Made by a program: the position numbers and the translations under genes. From CAVUXJ01 sp963814975 (GTDB lineage: Bacteria; Acidobacteriota; Vicinamibacteria; Vicinamibacterales; CAVVIG01), in the NCBI GenBank assembly GCA_963814975.1, contig CAWFFB010000003.1:186001-250000 (forward strand): a stretch of DNA of 64,000 nucleotides, read 5' to 3'. The notes beneath the pieces were generated by a model. The model was not told the origin of the DNA. It did not search any database and saw only the letters and a list, made by a program, of their open reading frames with translations. Positions 37,102 through 45,623 of this stretch are shown here, piece by piece; the first letter of the stretch is position 1; each line of letters begins with the position of its first letter.

Positions 37102-38459
37102 GGCAATCGAACGACCATCGACACGACCACATCCGTCGCGTCCGGGCTGAAGCTGGTCGCCGCGTCGATCTGCACGCGATTCAGGAGGGTCACCCCCCCA
37201 CCTGCCGTGACGCCGACGTCGGTCTTGGAACGGCCGGTGTTGAACCGGAAGTTCAGGAGATAGTCGGCAGGATGATCCGGGTTGTTGCCACCGCTTCGGA
37301 ACCGCAGCCGGTGGTCGGGATCCGTGAACGCACCGCCGCGAAGTGCGAAGGTCGTTCTCGCGCCATAGTGGCGCCACTCCATGCCCGCGTGCACTTCGTA
37401 CACATCGTTGATGAAGAAATTGTCGGGGGACAGGCCGGCGGCCGGATCCTGAAAATCGACGATCAGAAACTTGTCGGTGATCTGCTGCGAGTAGTTCACG
37501 CGCGACACATCCCACAACACCGTCATGTTGTTGCTCGGGCGCCACGACAGGCCGGCCGAGTACCGGTCCGGCAACACATAGTTGATGTCTCGCTCATCAC
37601 CCGTGTAGTTCACGTCAATCCTGCGACCGTCGGGCAGGGTGAACAGGAAATTCCCAAAGAGCCGTGTCTTGACGTCGAAGATCGATCCCTTGTTGTAGGT
37701 GAAGCCAAGCGCAAGCGAGGAGATTGGTTTGACCAGCACCCCTGCCAGGCCGCTCCATTCCAGGTCCGAGTCGATGGTAGTCGTGCCGTTCCGAGGGTTC
37801 AGCGGCGTACCCGACCGCGCCTCGCTTGCCAGGTCGAGCGACAGGAGCGTGGCCGATCCTCCCACCGAGATGTGGCGGCTCAAGACGTAGGCCCCGCCAA
37901 AGCCGAAGCTCTCGACGCTGGCAGCGATGTTGCCAAACGTGCCGTCCTCGGTCCCGTTGATTGCCGGAATAAATCGATCGCCAATCTCGTACCGCTCCCG
38001 GTAGTTCTGGAGGGAATTGCGGAAGACCGACAGTGTTGCGCGCTTGAGGGGCACGACGTAGCTGAAAAACGACGGCGTCAGCACCACCTCGCCAAATGTC
38101 TGGAGCTCGCCGGCCTCGGTCGGGAAGAACCGCTGATGCTTGATCTTCGTCCCGGTGAACTCGAACGAGAATTCCTGTTCGAGCAGATTCGACAGCCCTG
38201 CCGGATTGCTGACGGCGGCCGTCGCGTCGTCTCCGAGGCCGATGAACGTCTTCCCCATCGCCACCGCCCTGGCGCCGGGCGTCACGAAACGGAAGTCGAG
38301 ATCCTCGTAGATGCGCTCGTTGGTTTGTGCGATCGCCGGAGTGGCGGCCGCACAGAGGCACAGCGCTGCGGCGCAGACACGAGCCCGAGGCGACCGTCGA
38401 GGCGGGCGGCGGCCCACGTCAGCGCTGGGCGCGGCCACCAGTGACCTGCTGCACCGCAA
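37098..38459 (-). CDS. OMPP1/FadL/TodX-type outer-membrane protein
   Basis: 453 residues; the signal peptide ends PAIAQT (start at 38459, or GTG 38438). The mature protein begins FRFVTPGARAVAMGKTFIGLGDDATAAVSNPAGLSN, the hatch signature of FadL-type channels, followed by barrel strands and ending SMVVRLP. It probably imports hydrophobic compounds, or serves as a structural outer-membrane channel. It overlaps the previous gene by 41 bases and the next by 4, consistent with co-transcription. Confidence 0.82.
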   Translation of the reverse strand: MRCSRSLVAAPSADVGRRPPRRSPRARVCAAALCLCAAATPAIAQTNERIYEDLDFRFVTPGARAVAMGKTFIGLGDDATAAVSNPAGLSNLLEQEFSFEFTGTKIKHQRFFPTEAGELQTFGEVVLTPSFFSYVVPLKRATLSVFRNSLQNYRERYEIGDRFIPAINGTEDGTFGNIAASVESFGFGGAYVLSRHISVGGSATLLSLDLASEARSGTPLNPRNGTTTIDSDLEWSGLAGVLVKPISSLALGFTYNKGSIFDVKTRLFGNFLFTLPDGRRIDVNYTGDERDINYVLPDRYSAGLSWRPSNNMTVLWDVSRVNYSQQITDKFLIVDFQDPAAGLSPDNFFINDVYEVHAGMEWRHYGARTTFALRGGAFTDPDHRLRFRSGGNNPDHPADYLLNFRFNTGRSKTDVGVTAGGGVTLLNRVQIDAATSFSPDATDVVVSMVVRLP

Positions 38460-40104
38460 AATAGAAGTAGGGGTTGTAATAGATCGAGTAGGTCGATCGC
38501 TCTGCCTTGTGGCAGTCCGGCACCGGGCTCCTGGCCAGCGCTACTCGCAGGCACGCCGCCGCACCGTCGAGATTACCGCGGCGGAGGTGCTCCATCGCCC
38601 GGTACTGGAATGCCAGACCGCCGTTCGCGAACTCGATCCGAACGTCCGGGAATCGCTCGTTGGGCATGTTGGGGCACGCAGGAGCGGGACCACCAGCCGC
38701 CGCCAGGTTCTGAGGCCACTGCTTGAGGTCGGTGCTGAGTTGCATCCGGTTGAACAGGTCGGCCAGACTGCGAGTGCCTCCCGTTGCCAGTACGAGCTCG
38801 CTGCCGAGACTCAGTCTCTTCGAGGCGTCGCCTGGATCGTCGAGGTGCGCGTTGAAGAGATATGCCCTGTGCAGGCGCTCGGCGACGGCGCTACACGGTG
38901 AGCCAATCGCGCTGTTGCTGAGTACCCGCAGGTAGCTGTCTGACAAGGCGCCGCGAAGTTGGTTGTCGGAAGCGTCCTGGTTCGTCAGCACGACAGGATA
39001 CGGGTGCCTCAGGAGCGGGCCGTCCGTATCGCCGCTCGCCGCCAACGCCGGCGTTCCCACCGAGGGGAGTCGCGCCCACAGAGTCGCCAGAAAGCCTGCT
39101 GGCGCGGGTGGCGTCTCCCGCGCCTGCTGCTCGACGAGCACCGGCCCGTCCGTTCTCGGGACAGCCGCCATCGACATGCCGGCCGAGGATGACGGCACGG
39201 TGCTGCGAAGGGCCGGCACTGTCGCCGACGGCGCAACGATCACTTCCACGCCAGGGCCAGCCGCACTGACATGGATGCCCAGCTGCAGGCCATCGGGAGC
39301 AAAGGGTTTCGGGGGGCGTTTGGCGCTCTCCCTGTAAGCGCGCTCAAAGCTCTCGACCGTCAGGGAGGCGTCCTGTTCCACGATCACCGCCCACGCGATT
39401 TGCGCCGGACACTGCGAAGCCGACGCGGCGAACTGGCCCAGCGCCAGGCATCGTGCCATCTCGGCGATGTTCTGGAAGGGAACGGCCCTCGCGGGCCTGT
39501 CCAACACGGTTGCGAGCAGGGGCGTCAGCGTCGAGGCTGAGATCTCTTGATCGGCGTACACCCCGACGTTTGGCGCCTTCGGATTCTGTTTGGAGGCCTC
39601 CTCGTTCTCGAAGACGTGAAGGGGCCGGGTGAACAGCCGCAGATTCATCACGCGAAGGCGCAGGTCCCTGACGAGATCCGCCTGGCGCCGGAGCAGATTT
39701 CCGAGAGCGGGACTGTCCAGCAGGACGAAGATGGCCTGCTTGGTTGGAGCGGTTCCATGCTGCTGCAACGCGCTCACGACTTCTTCAACGGTCGAACAGC
39801 TCCCCGCCGGAGGCGCCGCGCCTCCGCGTGGCGTCGACGCGAACACCACGCCGCCCCCGCGGGCGACGGCAGCGCTGAGGTCGTTGTTGAGCGTGGCGAG
39901 TACGGCCCGGTCAGACTGGGAAAGCTCGCGTGAAGGGCACACGTAGAAGTGCACCGACGACGGCGAAGAGCCCGGCGTCTGTCCGCTCGGCTCGGCCTGG
40001 AGCAGGCCGCACAGCACGACCAACCATACTGTGGCGAGCCTCCGGGCCCTGCTCCCAGTCGTCAAGGGAGAACGTGCCTTTCGTGGCGGCGAGAATGGAG
40101 CCAT
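38419..40104 (-). CDS. Exported protein of unknown function in the EAD1 operon
   Basis: The likely start is 40104 (MAPFSPPRKARSPL), giving a membrane or signal segment RLATVWLVVLCGLLQAEPSGQ. I recognise no domain. The first half (VHFYVCPSRELSQSDRAVLATL; AIFVLLDSPALGNLL; NVGVYADQEISASTL; IAWAVIVEQDASLTVESFERAY) looks like a globular alpha/beta region. A Pro/Ser/Thr-rich middle follows, then a C-terminal part with NMPNERFPDVRIEFANGGLAFQYRAMEHLRRGNLDGAAACLRVAL, resembling a single TPR-like unit. It overlaps the 3' end of the EAD1 gene by about 190 bases, unusually long, so the true start may be later or a frameshift may lie in that overlap. It is probably extracytoplasmic. Confidence 0.6.
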   Translation of the reverse strand: MAPFSPPRKARSPLTTGSRARRLATVWLVVLCGLLQAEPSGQTPGSSPSSVHFYVCPSRELSQSDRAVLATLNNDLSAAVARGGGVVFASTPRGGAAPPAGSCSTVEEVVSALQQHGTAPTKQAIFVLLDSPALGNLLRRQADLVRDLRLRVMNLRLFTRPLHVFENEEASKQNPKAPNVGVYADQEISASTLTPLLATVLDRPARAVPFQNIAEMARCLALGQFAASASQCPAQIAWAVIVEQDASLTVESFERAYRESAKRPPKPFAPDGLQLGIHVSAAGPGVEVIVAPSATVPALRSTVPSSSAGMSMAAVPRTDGPVLVEQQARETPPAPAGFLATLWARLPSVGTPALAASGDTDGPLLRHPYPVVLTNQDASDNQLRGALSDSYLRVLSNSAIGSPCSAVAERLHRAYLFNAHLDDPGDASKRLSLGSELVLATGGTRSLADLFNRMQLSTDLKQWPQNLAAAGGPAPACPNMPNERFPDVRIEFANGGLAFQYRAMEHLRRGNLDGAAACLRVALARSPVPDCHKAERSTYSIYYNPYFYFAVQQVTGGRAQR

Positions 40105-41224
40105 CGATCGAATCACTGAGCTGCGCATACACCGCCACCTCACTCGGGTTGGGCTGGGCATCGGTGGACCGCTGGCATGTGAACAGCACGGTGTGGATGC
40201 CCTTCAGCTGCTCGAGATGCAGGGTGAACTTGATGCTCCTGTCGAAAACAAACAACCGCGGTTCCGCTTCAGACTCAATCACCCGGTCGCTCAAGACGCC
40301 CGCGAGCGCTCGATCGAATGCCACATCAGCGAACGTCACACCCGGAAGCTTCGCAAGCTCATCGCTCAGATCCCGGGCCTGCGGCGGTACGAGCTCGATC
40401 TGAACGGTCACCTCGCGGGCAGCGTTGCGCGAGGCCGCGTAGATGCCCACGCGATAATACGTCAGCGAAAACCGATCGCGCTGCACCAGACCCGCGCGAT
40501 CTGGACCCTGGAGCTCCATCGTGGAGGAGGTCGGGAACGACTTGACCACGTCGAACTCCAGGTTTTGCCAGATGGAGCCGACGTTGCCCCGCTCGAACGA
40601 CACGCGCATCGGGCTCGGTGCCGCCCTCACGAGCGTGCCGAGGCTCGACGCGACGACCATCGCGGCGCCAAATGCCAGCCAGTCGCGCCGGCCGAGACGG
40701 CTGTGAGCGACCAGCCGGCGCAGCAGCAAGATCCCCGCGAGGGTTCGAACCGGCCCGCCTATCAGTCGCTGGTACAGCACCCATCCCAAGTACGAAACGA
40801 CCGTCACGAGCGTGATGCTCAACAGCAGGCGTGTGGTGTCGACGAGGTTCACCATCCACACCTTGACCAGCGCCACGAGCAGCAGCACGTTCACCACCCA
40901 GACCAGCCACGTCGCGAGGGGTACGAACCTCGCGAACCAGCGATCCTCGATCAATTCCGGATCGTGAACGTGTTTGACCGCCTCTTTCAGGTGAGGGTTC
41001 GCCGGAATCTCGGCGGCGGCCTTCTCGATCAGCTCCTTGAGGCGTCCGTTGCCGTCCGCCCACCGAACGAGATCCCACACCTCGTCCGAGAAGTTACCTC
41101 GCCGTGTGACGTTCTCCAGCTCGATCTCGAGATTGACGACGGCGAACTGCTCCAGCGTCACGCGATCGAAGGCGCGCAGCAGTGCACGATGAAATATCTG
41201 CTCGGCGCGGCCGGAGTATGCCAT
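39911..41224 (-). CDS. Membrane protein with N-terminal EAD1 domain
   Basis: 437 residues. Residues 1-82 match effector-associated domain 1: RAEQIFHRALLRAFDRVTLEQ, NLEIELENV, VWDLVRWADGNGRLKELIEKAAAEIPANPHLKEAV. This lines up with the EAD1 of the TIR-protease at 34146-35906 (AEAFEKAFPTYQDLE; NLESVVARV; PDNPQL). Three or four membrane segments follow (WLVWVVNVLLLVALVKVWMV; LLLSITLVTVVSYLGWVLY; LAFGAAMVVASSLGTLV), then a roughly 200-residue soluble domain of unknown fold. EAD1 would face the cytoplasm and the C-terminal domain the periplasm. It is therefore a plausible membrane anchor or sensor for the TIR-EAD1-protease. The last ~60 residues (RPAPGRAERTDAGLF) look non-native, so the true 3' end is uncertain. 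Confidence 0.75.
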   Translation of the reverse strand: MAYSGRAEQIFHRALLRAFDRVTLEQFAVVNLEIELENVTRRGNFSDEVWDLVRWADGNGRLKELIEKAAAEIPANPHLKEAVKHVHDPELIEDRWFARFVPLATWLVWVVNVLLLVALVKVWMVNLVDTTRLLLSITLVTVVSYLGWVLYQRLIGGPVRTLAGILLLRRLVAHSRLGRRDWLAFGAAMVVASSLGTLVRAAPSPMRVSFERGNVGSIWQNLEFDVVKSFPTSSTMELQGPDRAGLVQRDRFSLTYYRVGIYAASRNAAREVTVQIELVPPQARDLSDELAKLPGVTFADVAFDRALAGVLSDRVIESEAEPRLFVFDRSIKFTLHLEQLKGIHTVLFTCQRSTDAQPNPSEVAVYAQLSDSIDGSILAATKGTFSLDDWEQGPEARHSMVGRAVRPAPGRAERTDAGLFAVVGALLRVPFTRAFPV

Positions 41225-41238
41225 CGAATCGCCCTGGC

Positions 41239-41682
41239 CTACTCGTACGCCTGGCGTATCGACACTGTTGTCGTCGCGCTATTGCTGTTGCCCATCGTGT
41301 CCTCGATGCGGAGGGTCACGGTGTACACGGCATTCGGGCTGCCGATCTTCCCTGTCTTCAAGTACTCGAAAACAGGAGTCGGCGTGTCCTGATCGCACGG
41401 CTTCCCGTGCGGCGTCTGTCCGCAGTTCCAGTAGTAGTGCGCGATCGGAAACGGTGAGGACGTCGATCCCAATCCGCTCATCGAGACGTTCCGGTTGGCA
41501 TCGCCGGAGTATGGACCGCCGGGGACGGCCCGGAGCACGGGACTCGGCGGTGCCGTTGTTGTCGTGGTTGCGATTGTTGTCGTCGCGATTGTTGTCGTCG
41601 ATGTTATTCCCGATGGTTCCGTCCCACCGCAGGCCGCGCAGGTCAGGGCCACAATCACCAAGGCTGAAGAGATCTGCTTCAC
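41239..41682 (-). CDS. Putative lipoprotein with Thr-rich linker and PKD-like domain
   Basis: 147 residues. The N-terminus MKQISSALVIVALTCAACGG has a lipobox-like end at Cys18. A low-complexity linker (TTTIATTTIATTTTTAPP) follows, encoded by a 15-base DNA repeat. The rest is an Ig/PKD-like beta domain (GGPYSGDANRNVSMSGLGST; YTVTLRIEDTMGNSNSATTTVSI) containing a disulphide candidate pair (NCGQTPHGKPCDQ). It starts within the stop of the upstream transferase (ATGA) and lies 14 bases before the EAD1 gene. It is likely outer-membrane or surface anchored. Confidence 0.75.
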   Translation of the reverse strand: MKQISSALVIVALTCAACGGTEPSGITSTTTIATTTIATTTTTAPPSPVLRAVPGGPYSGDANRNVSMSGLGSTSSPFPIAHYYWNCGQTPHGKPCDQDTPTPVFEYLKTGKIGSPNAVYTVTLRIEDTMGNSNSATTTVSIRQAYE

Positions 41683-43679
41683 GATCCGCCTCCTTCACAC
41701 GTGCGGGTGACACTCGCGTCAGAAATCCTGACAATCATATGCTCGCCTCCGGCAGCCGTCACGGTACCGCGGAATTTCGTCGCCATCCGAATGGCGAGCA
41801 CGCGACTTTCCAGATAGTCGAACTTGCCCGTGTCCAGCACGATGATCGCCACTGCACCATGTCCGCATTCGATGATGCGCTCCAGCGCATCCTCGGTGGT
41901 CAGAATCGTTGATCCCGCATAGAAGCCCCGGCGTCCTTCAACTCCCACCGCTGTGTACCGTTCCACGATCCGGGCGGAAGGAAGCAGCCAGTAATCGACG
42001 CGCCCGGCCAGGAACTGGCAAGCGAGCTCGTCATTGCAGATCACGCGGTCCCCAGGTTCCACGTTGGCGAAGAAGATGTCCGCGCGCCAGCGCGCGTCGG
42101 TGGGTGGCGCGAAAATCGATCCCCTCGACGCGGCTGGGAGCGAGTCGTTGGCACGAAGGACGCCGAGGTACTGGTCCCCGATACACGCAATAACGAGCGC
42201 ACCGGACACCGTGGCCGCAGCAAGACGCCGTGGCAGGAGGCTCGATTCAAGCGGCATCCTGCGCACGAGCCACTGCCCGGCGGACTCGATGAACTGCGCC
42301 GACAGAAGGAACAGGGGCGGCGCCGCGAGGAGAACGTACCGCCACTGCAACTCGACACCCGAAAGGCCGAGGACCGCCAGGGTGATGACGCTGAACAGCG
42401 CAAGGATCCGAAGCCCGTCATCCTTCGGTAATGGTGTGCGACGGAATACGAGCGCCGTCGCAGCGACAGCCGCCGCCAGCGTGGTCAGCGTGAGCGTTTC
42501 GCTCAGGAGCACGAGCCCTTCCCACGGATACCACATCGTCGACGAGACGAGCTGGTACGCCATCCTCAGAGAAAGCTGCGTATCGGTGGCCGTGCCAGTG
42601 AAGAGCAACCATGCCCCGGCGCTGCTTGCGGCGAGCATCACTCCCGCGAGAAGCATCCGCGTCGCCTGGCGGGGCTGCGAGAGCATCGCCACCACACCCA
42701 CCATGAGCAGAGCGCCCATTTGGAACAGGAATGCGCAGATCCCGTATGCGACGATCGCCGGCCACGGCGCGCGCGTAGTCCGGCGCGCCACGACGCCAGC
42801 CAGCAGGTGCCATGCAGCGATCACAACGAGTGCGGCCGGACCGGCTAACCGGTGGACAGGCAAGGAAGGGGGTGCGAGCGGCACGCTGCCGAAAAATCCG
42901 AGCCGCAGATTCGTCACCCCAAGGTGCGTCGCGATCGACAGACCCTCGAACCCGGTCAGGACGATCTGAATGAGACCCAGAAGCACGACGCATTTCAGGA
43001 ACAGCCAGAAGCAGCGGCGCCGCGGCTGATCCGCGTGCGGCGCGCAGACCGCCTGGCACAGGGGGAGCAGCGCCAGGATCACGGCAAACTCGTGCACCAG
43101 ACGGCAGACACCCAAGGCGGCCAGGAACGCCGAGTCGTTGCGGCGTGCCGTCTGCGAGGGTTGAAAGAGCCAGATGGCGCACAGCGAGGCGGCGACGAAT
43201 GCGCTGTAAAAACGTGCGAAGACGGCGGCGGCAATGTGTGGTTGGTACGAAGCCAGCAGCAGCGCCGCCCAGATCGCCGCGGTCGTTGTCGTGACCTGAC
43301 GCGCGACGCAGAACAGCAGGAGCACGGCGAGGATGGCGAACAGCAGGCTCACGACCCGGAAGGCCGGAAGGCTCTGCCCAAGCACACCGCCGGCCAGCCA
43401 GGCGGCATAGGTATACAGCACGCCGCGAAGGTACAGGATCCCGGAGGGCAGCACCGGCAAGCCGGTCGTGGCGACCCCGCGCACGGTCAGCGCGGTGATC
43501 TCCTCATCCGACGAAAACCCTGCACGATTGACGGCCGGACCCGCCGCGAGCAACAGAATGACAACCGCGGCGATCAGGCCGACGTAAGCCGGTGTCCTGG
43601 TCAGATCGGCGTCGGGATTCAGATCGAGGGCGGCCTGCTCGTCGCGCGCGAATAGCAGGTGGGTCGACGTCGCCGGCAC
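41679..43679 (-). CDS. Polytopic membrane protein, GT-C glycosyltransferase-like
   Basis: The proposed start is GTG 43679 (PATSTHLLFARDEQAALDL), because longer reading frames run into the divergent gene at 43885. About 666 residues with roughly ten membrane helices. The first extracytoplasmic loop has NRAGFSSDEEITALTVRG, with acidic residues where GT39/GT83 enzymes keep their catalytic Asp. The C-terminal ~130 residues are soluble (DIFFANVEPGDRVICNDELACQFLAGRVDYWLLP). It is probably a polyprenyl-phosphate-sugar transferase. It is the first gene of the six-gene minus-strand operon. Confidence 0.7.
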   Translation of the reverse strand: MPATSTHLLFARDEQAALDLNPDADLTRTPAYVGLIAAVVILLLAAGPAVNRAGFSSDEEITALTVRGVATTGLPVLPSGILYLRGVLYTYAAWLAGGVLGQSLPAFRVVSLLFAILAVLLLFCVARQVTTTTAAIWAALLLASYQPHIAAAVFARFYSAFVAASLCAIWLFQPSQTARRNDSAFLAALGVCRLVHEFAVILALLPLCQAVCAPHADQPRRRCFWLFLKCVVLLGLIQIVLTGFEGLSIATHLGVTNLRLGFFGSVPLAPPSLPVHRLAGPAALVVIAAWHLLAGVVARRTTRAPWPAIVAYGICAFLFQMGALLMVGVVAMLSQPRQATRMLLAGVMLAASSAGAWLLFTGTATDTQLSLRMAYQLVSSTMWYPWEGLVLLSETLTLTTLAAAVAATALVFRRTPLPKDDGLRILALFSVITLAVLGLSGVELQWRYVLLAAPPLFLLSAQFIESAGQWLVRRMPLESSLLPRRLAAATVSGALVIACIGDQYLGVLRANDSLPAASRGSIFAPPTDARWRADIFFANVEPGDRVICNDELACQFLAGRVDYWLLPSARIVERYTAVGVEGRRGFYAGSTILTTEDALERIIECGHGAVAIIVLDTGKFDYLESRVLAIRMATKFRGTVTAAGGEHMIVRISDASVTRTCEGGGS

Positions 43680-43884
43680 GGATCCCTCTGTCCTCCTTGG
43701 CACCTTGCTGCAACGACCTGCGCTCACGGAGAGCTGCGAACTCAGCCATTGTAGTGGCGCACTGGGCGCTGTCAAGGCGCGTGGACAACAGGGCGCGTGG
43801 ACAAAGAGAGGTGTCTGGCCTCGTGGTCTGGTCGTGACCGCCGCGCCAGACCGCCGGCCCACGGTGCGGTAGGATCTTCTGGCA

Positions 43885-44280
43885 ATGCGCATCGCTGTGG
43901 CACTCGCAATGTTGGCACTGATCGCCTGTGATGAGAGCGTGACCGCTCCGACGGTCGGGCTGAACCAGGAGTTCGTACTGGCACCCGGTGAATCTGCAAA
44001 GATTGCGGACACCGGTTTCAGCATCCGGTTCGTCGGCGTGCGGGGAGACTCACGCTGTCCCGCGGATGCGCTGTGCATTCAGGGCGGCGACGCCATCGTG
44101 GACATCGAGGTGCTCTCGTTCGGCGGCGGACGGCAGGCGTACGAGCTTCACACCGGCGATCTGCGGCCAGTGGTACACGAGGGCTTGACGATTGCTCTTG
44201 TGAAACTGGAGCCCTATCCGTTCAGCTCGCGGACGATTCAGCCGGATGAATACCGAGCGACCCTGCTTGTCACACGTTAG
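43885..44280 (+). CDS. Small lipoprotein of unknown function
   Basis: 131 residues. MRIAVALAMLALIACDES gives a lipobox (LIAC, Cys15). The mature domain has FVLAPGESAKIADTGFSIRFVGVRGDSRCPADALCIQGGDAIVDIEV and an internal Cys pair (CPADALC), typical of a small acidobacterial and Bacteroidetes lipoprotein family without a known role. It is divergent from the GT-C gene. Confidence 0.75.
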   Translation: MRIAVALAMLALIACDESVTAPTVGLNQEFVLAPGESAKIADTGFSIRFVGVRGDSRCPADALCIQGGDAIVDIEVLSFGGGRQAYELHTGDLRPVVHEGLTIALVKLEPYPFSSRTIQPDEYRATLLVTR

Positions 44281-44427
44281 GCCTGCGTATCACACATCAT
44301 TGCCCCTGATCCGTGGTTCTGGAGTAGCTCCTCACCATTCGGGCCGGCCCGGCCTGGGCGGTGCGGTGGACGACAACGGGGAGGGTGGCATTCAAGTTGC
44401 TCCTCCGTCGCCGAGAAGCCCGAAGCC

Positions 44428-45510
44428 ATGAATATCTTCCGCTGCGACCATTGCGGCCACCTTCTGTCCTTCGAGAACAGTCAGTGCGTGCGGTGTGGGT
44501 ATCGTCTTGCCTATCTGCCCGACGTCGGGCAGATGGCGTCGTTCGAGTCACTCGCCGACGGCCGTTGGCACGCCCCCGCCGCCGGTGGGGCGGGCACTGA
44601 GTACCGCCTGTGCGCGAACTACAGCGCGTACGACGTCTGCAACTGGGCCGTCAACGCGTCGGACGGGAATGACCTCTGCCTGTCGTGCCGGCTGACCCGG
44701 GTGATTCCCGACCTGGACGTGGCGGGCCACAGGGACGCGTGGTACAGGCTCGAAGTCGCGAAGCGGAGGCTGCTGTATACGCTCCTCGAGCTCCGGCTCC
44801 CGGTCGTCGATCGGCAGACCGACCCTTGCCACGGACTCGCATTCGAGTTGGTGGCCGATGTCGCCGGCCCGCACCAGCCCGGGGTGATGACCGGACACTG
44901 CGGCGGCGTGATCACCATCAACGTCGCGGAGGCGGACGATGCGGAGCGCGAGCGGAGACGGATCGCGCTGAACGAACCCTATCGAACGCTGCTCGGTCAT
45001 TTCCGCCATGAGATCGGCCACTACTACTGGGATCGACTCATGAAGGACAGCGAACGGCTCGAGGCATTTCGGGCGCTGTTCGGCGACGAGCGTGAGGACT
45101 ACGCGGCCGCTCTCGGGGCCTATTACGACCAGCAACCACGACAGGACTGGCAAACCCAGTTTGTCAGCCCGTACGCCACCATGCACCCGTGGGAAGACTG
45201 GGCCGAAACGTGGGCGCACTACCTGCACATCACCGACACGGTCGAAACTGCGGCGGCCTGCGGGATCGCGCTCCTTCCCCAGCGCGCCGACGAGCTCGTG
45301 GTCAAGCAGCTGCGGGCCGACGCGGCGTCGCCTGACGCGCCGTTCGATCGGCTCATCGATAACTGGTTCCCGCTGACCTACGTGCTCAACAACCTCAACC
45401 GTGCACTCGGCCTCCCGGACGGGTACCCCTTCGTGTTGTCTCCACCGGCCATCGAGAAGCTGCGGTTCGTGCACGACACCGTCGTGGCGGCCGCGACCTC
45501 TCAAGGGTGA
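44428..45510 (+). CDS. Putative zinc-binding metallopeptidase with zinc ribbon (Peptidase_Mx-like)
   Basis: 360 residues, cytoplasmic. An N-terminal zinc ribbon has C6/C9 and C20/C23 (CDHCG ... CVRCG), with a second Cys cluster CANYSAYDVCNW / CLSC. The zincin motif HEIGH is at about 194-198 (FRHEIGHYYWDRL), and the downstream HPWEDWAETWAHYLHI supplies the third ligand. It matches the PF15887-type family often found beside transglutaminase/ATP-grasp/alpha-E clusters, as here. A reasonable inference is cleavage of the peptide product or of the modified protein. It faces the minus-strand cluster. Confidence 0.88.
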   Translation: MNIFRCDHCGHLLSFENSQCVRCGYRLAYLPDVGQMASFESLADGRWHAPAAGGAGTEYRLCANYSAYDVCNWAVNASDGNDLCLSCRLTRVIPDLDVAGHRDAWYRLEVAKRRLLYTLLELRLPVVDRQTDPCHGLAFELVADVAGPHQPGVMTGHCGGVITINVAEADDAERERRRIALNEPYRTLLGHFRHEIGHYYWDRLMKDSERLEAFRALFGDEREDYAAALGAYYDQQPRQDWQTQFVSPYATMHPWEDWAETWAHYLHITDTVETAAACGIALLPQRADELVVKQLRADAASPDAPFDRLIDNWFPLTYVLNNLNRALGLPDGYPFVLSPPAIEKLRFVHDTVVAAATSQG

Positions 45511-45623
45511 AAGCCTGAGAGCCGAGCCCTGCGAGCTCACGGCTATCCGCCGTGGGACCTCATTCGTATCGGTGCCATCCGTGGTCGCTCGTTGGTCGGC
45601 GGATGTGCACGACGGTCTCCGCG

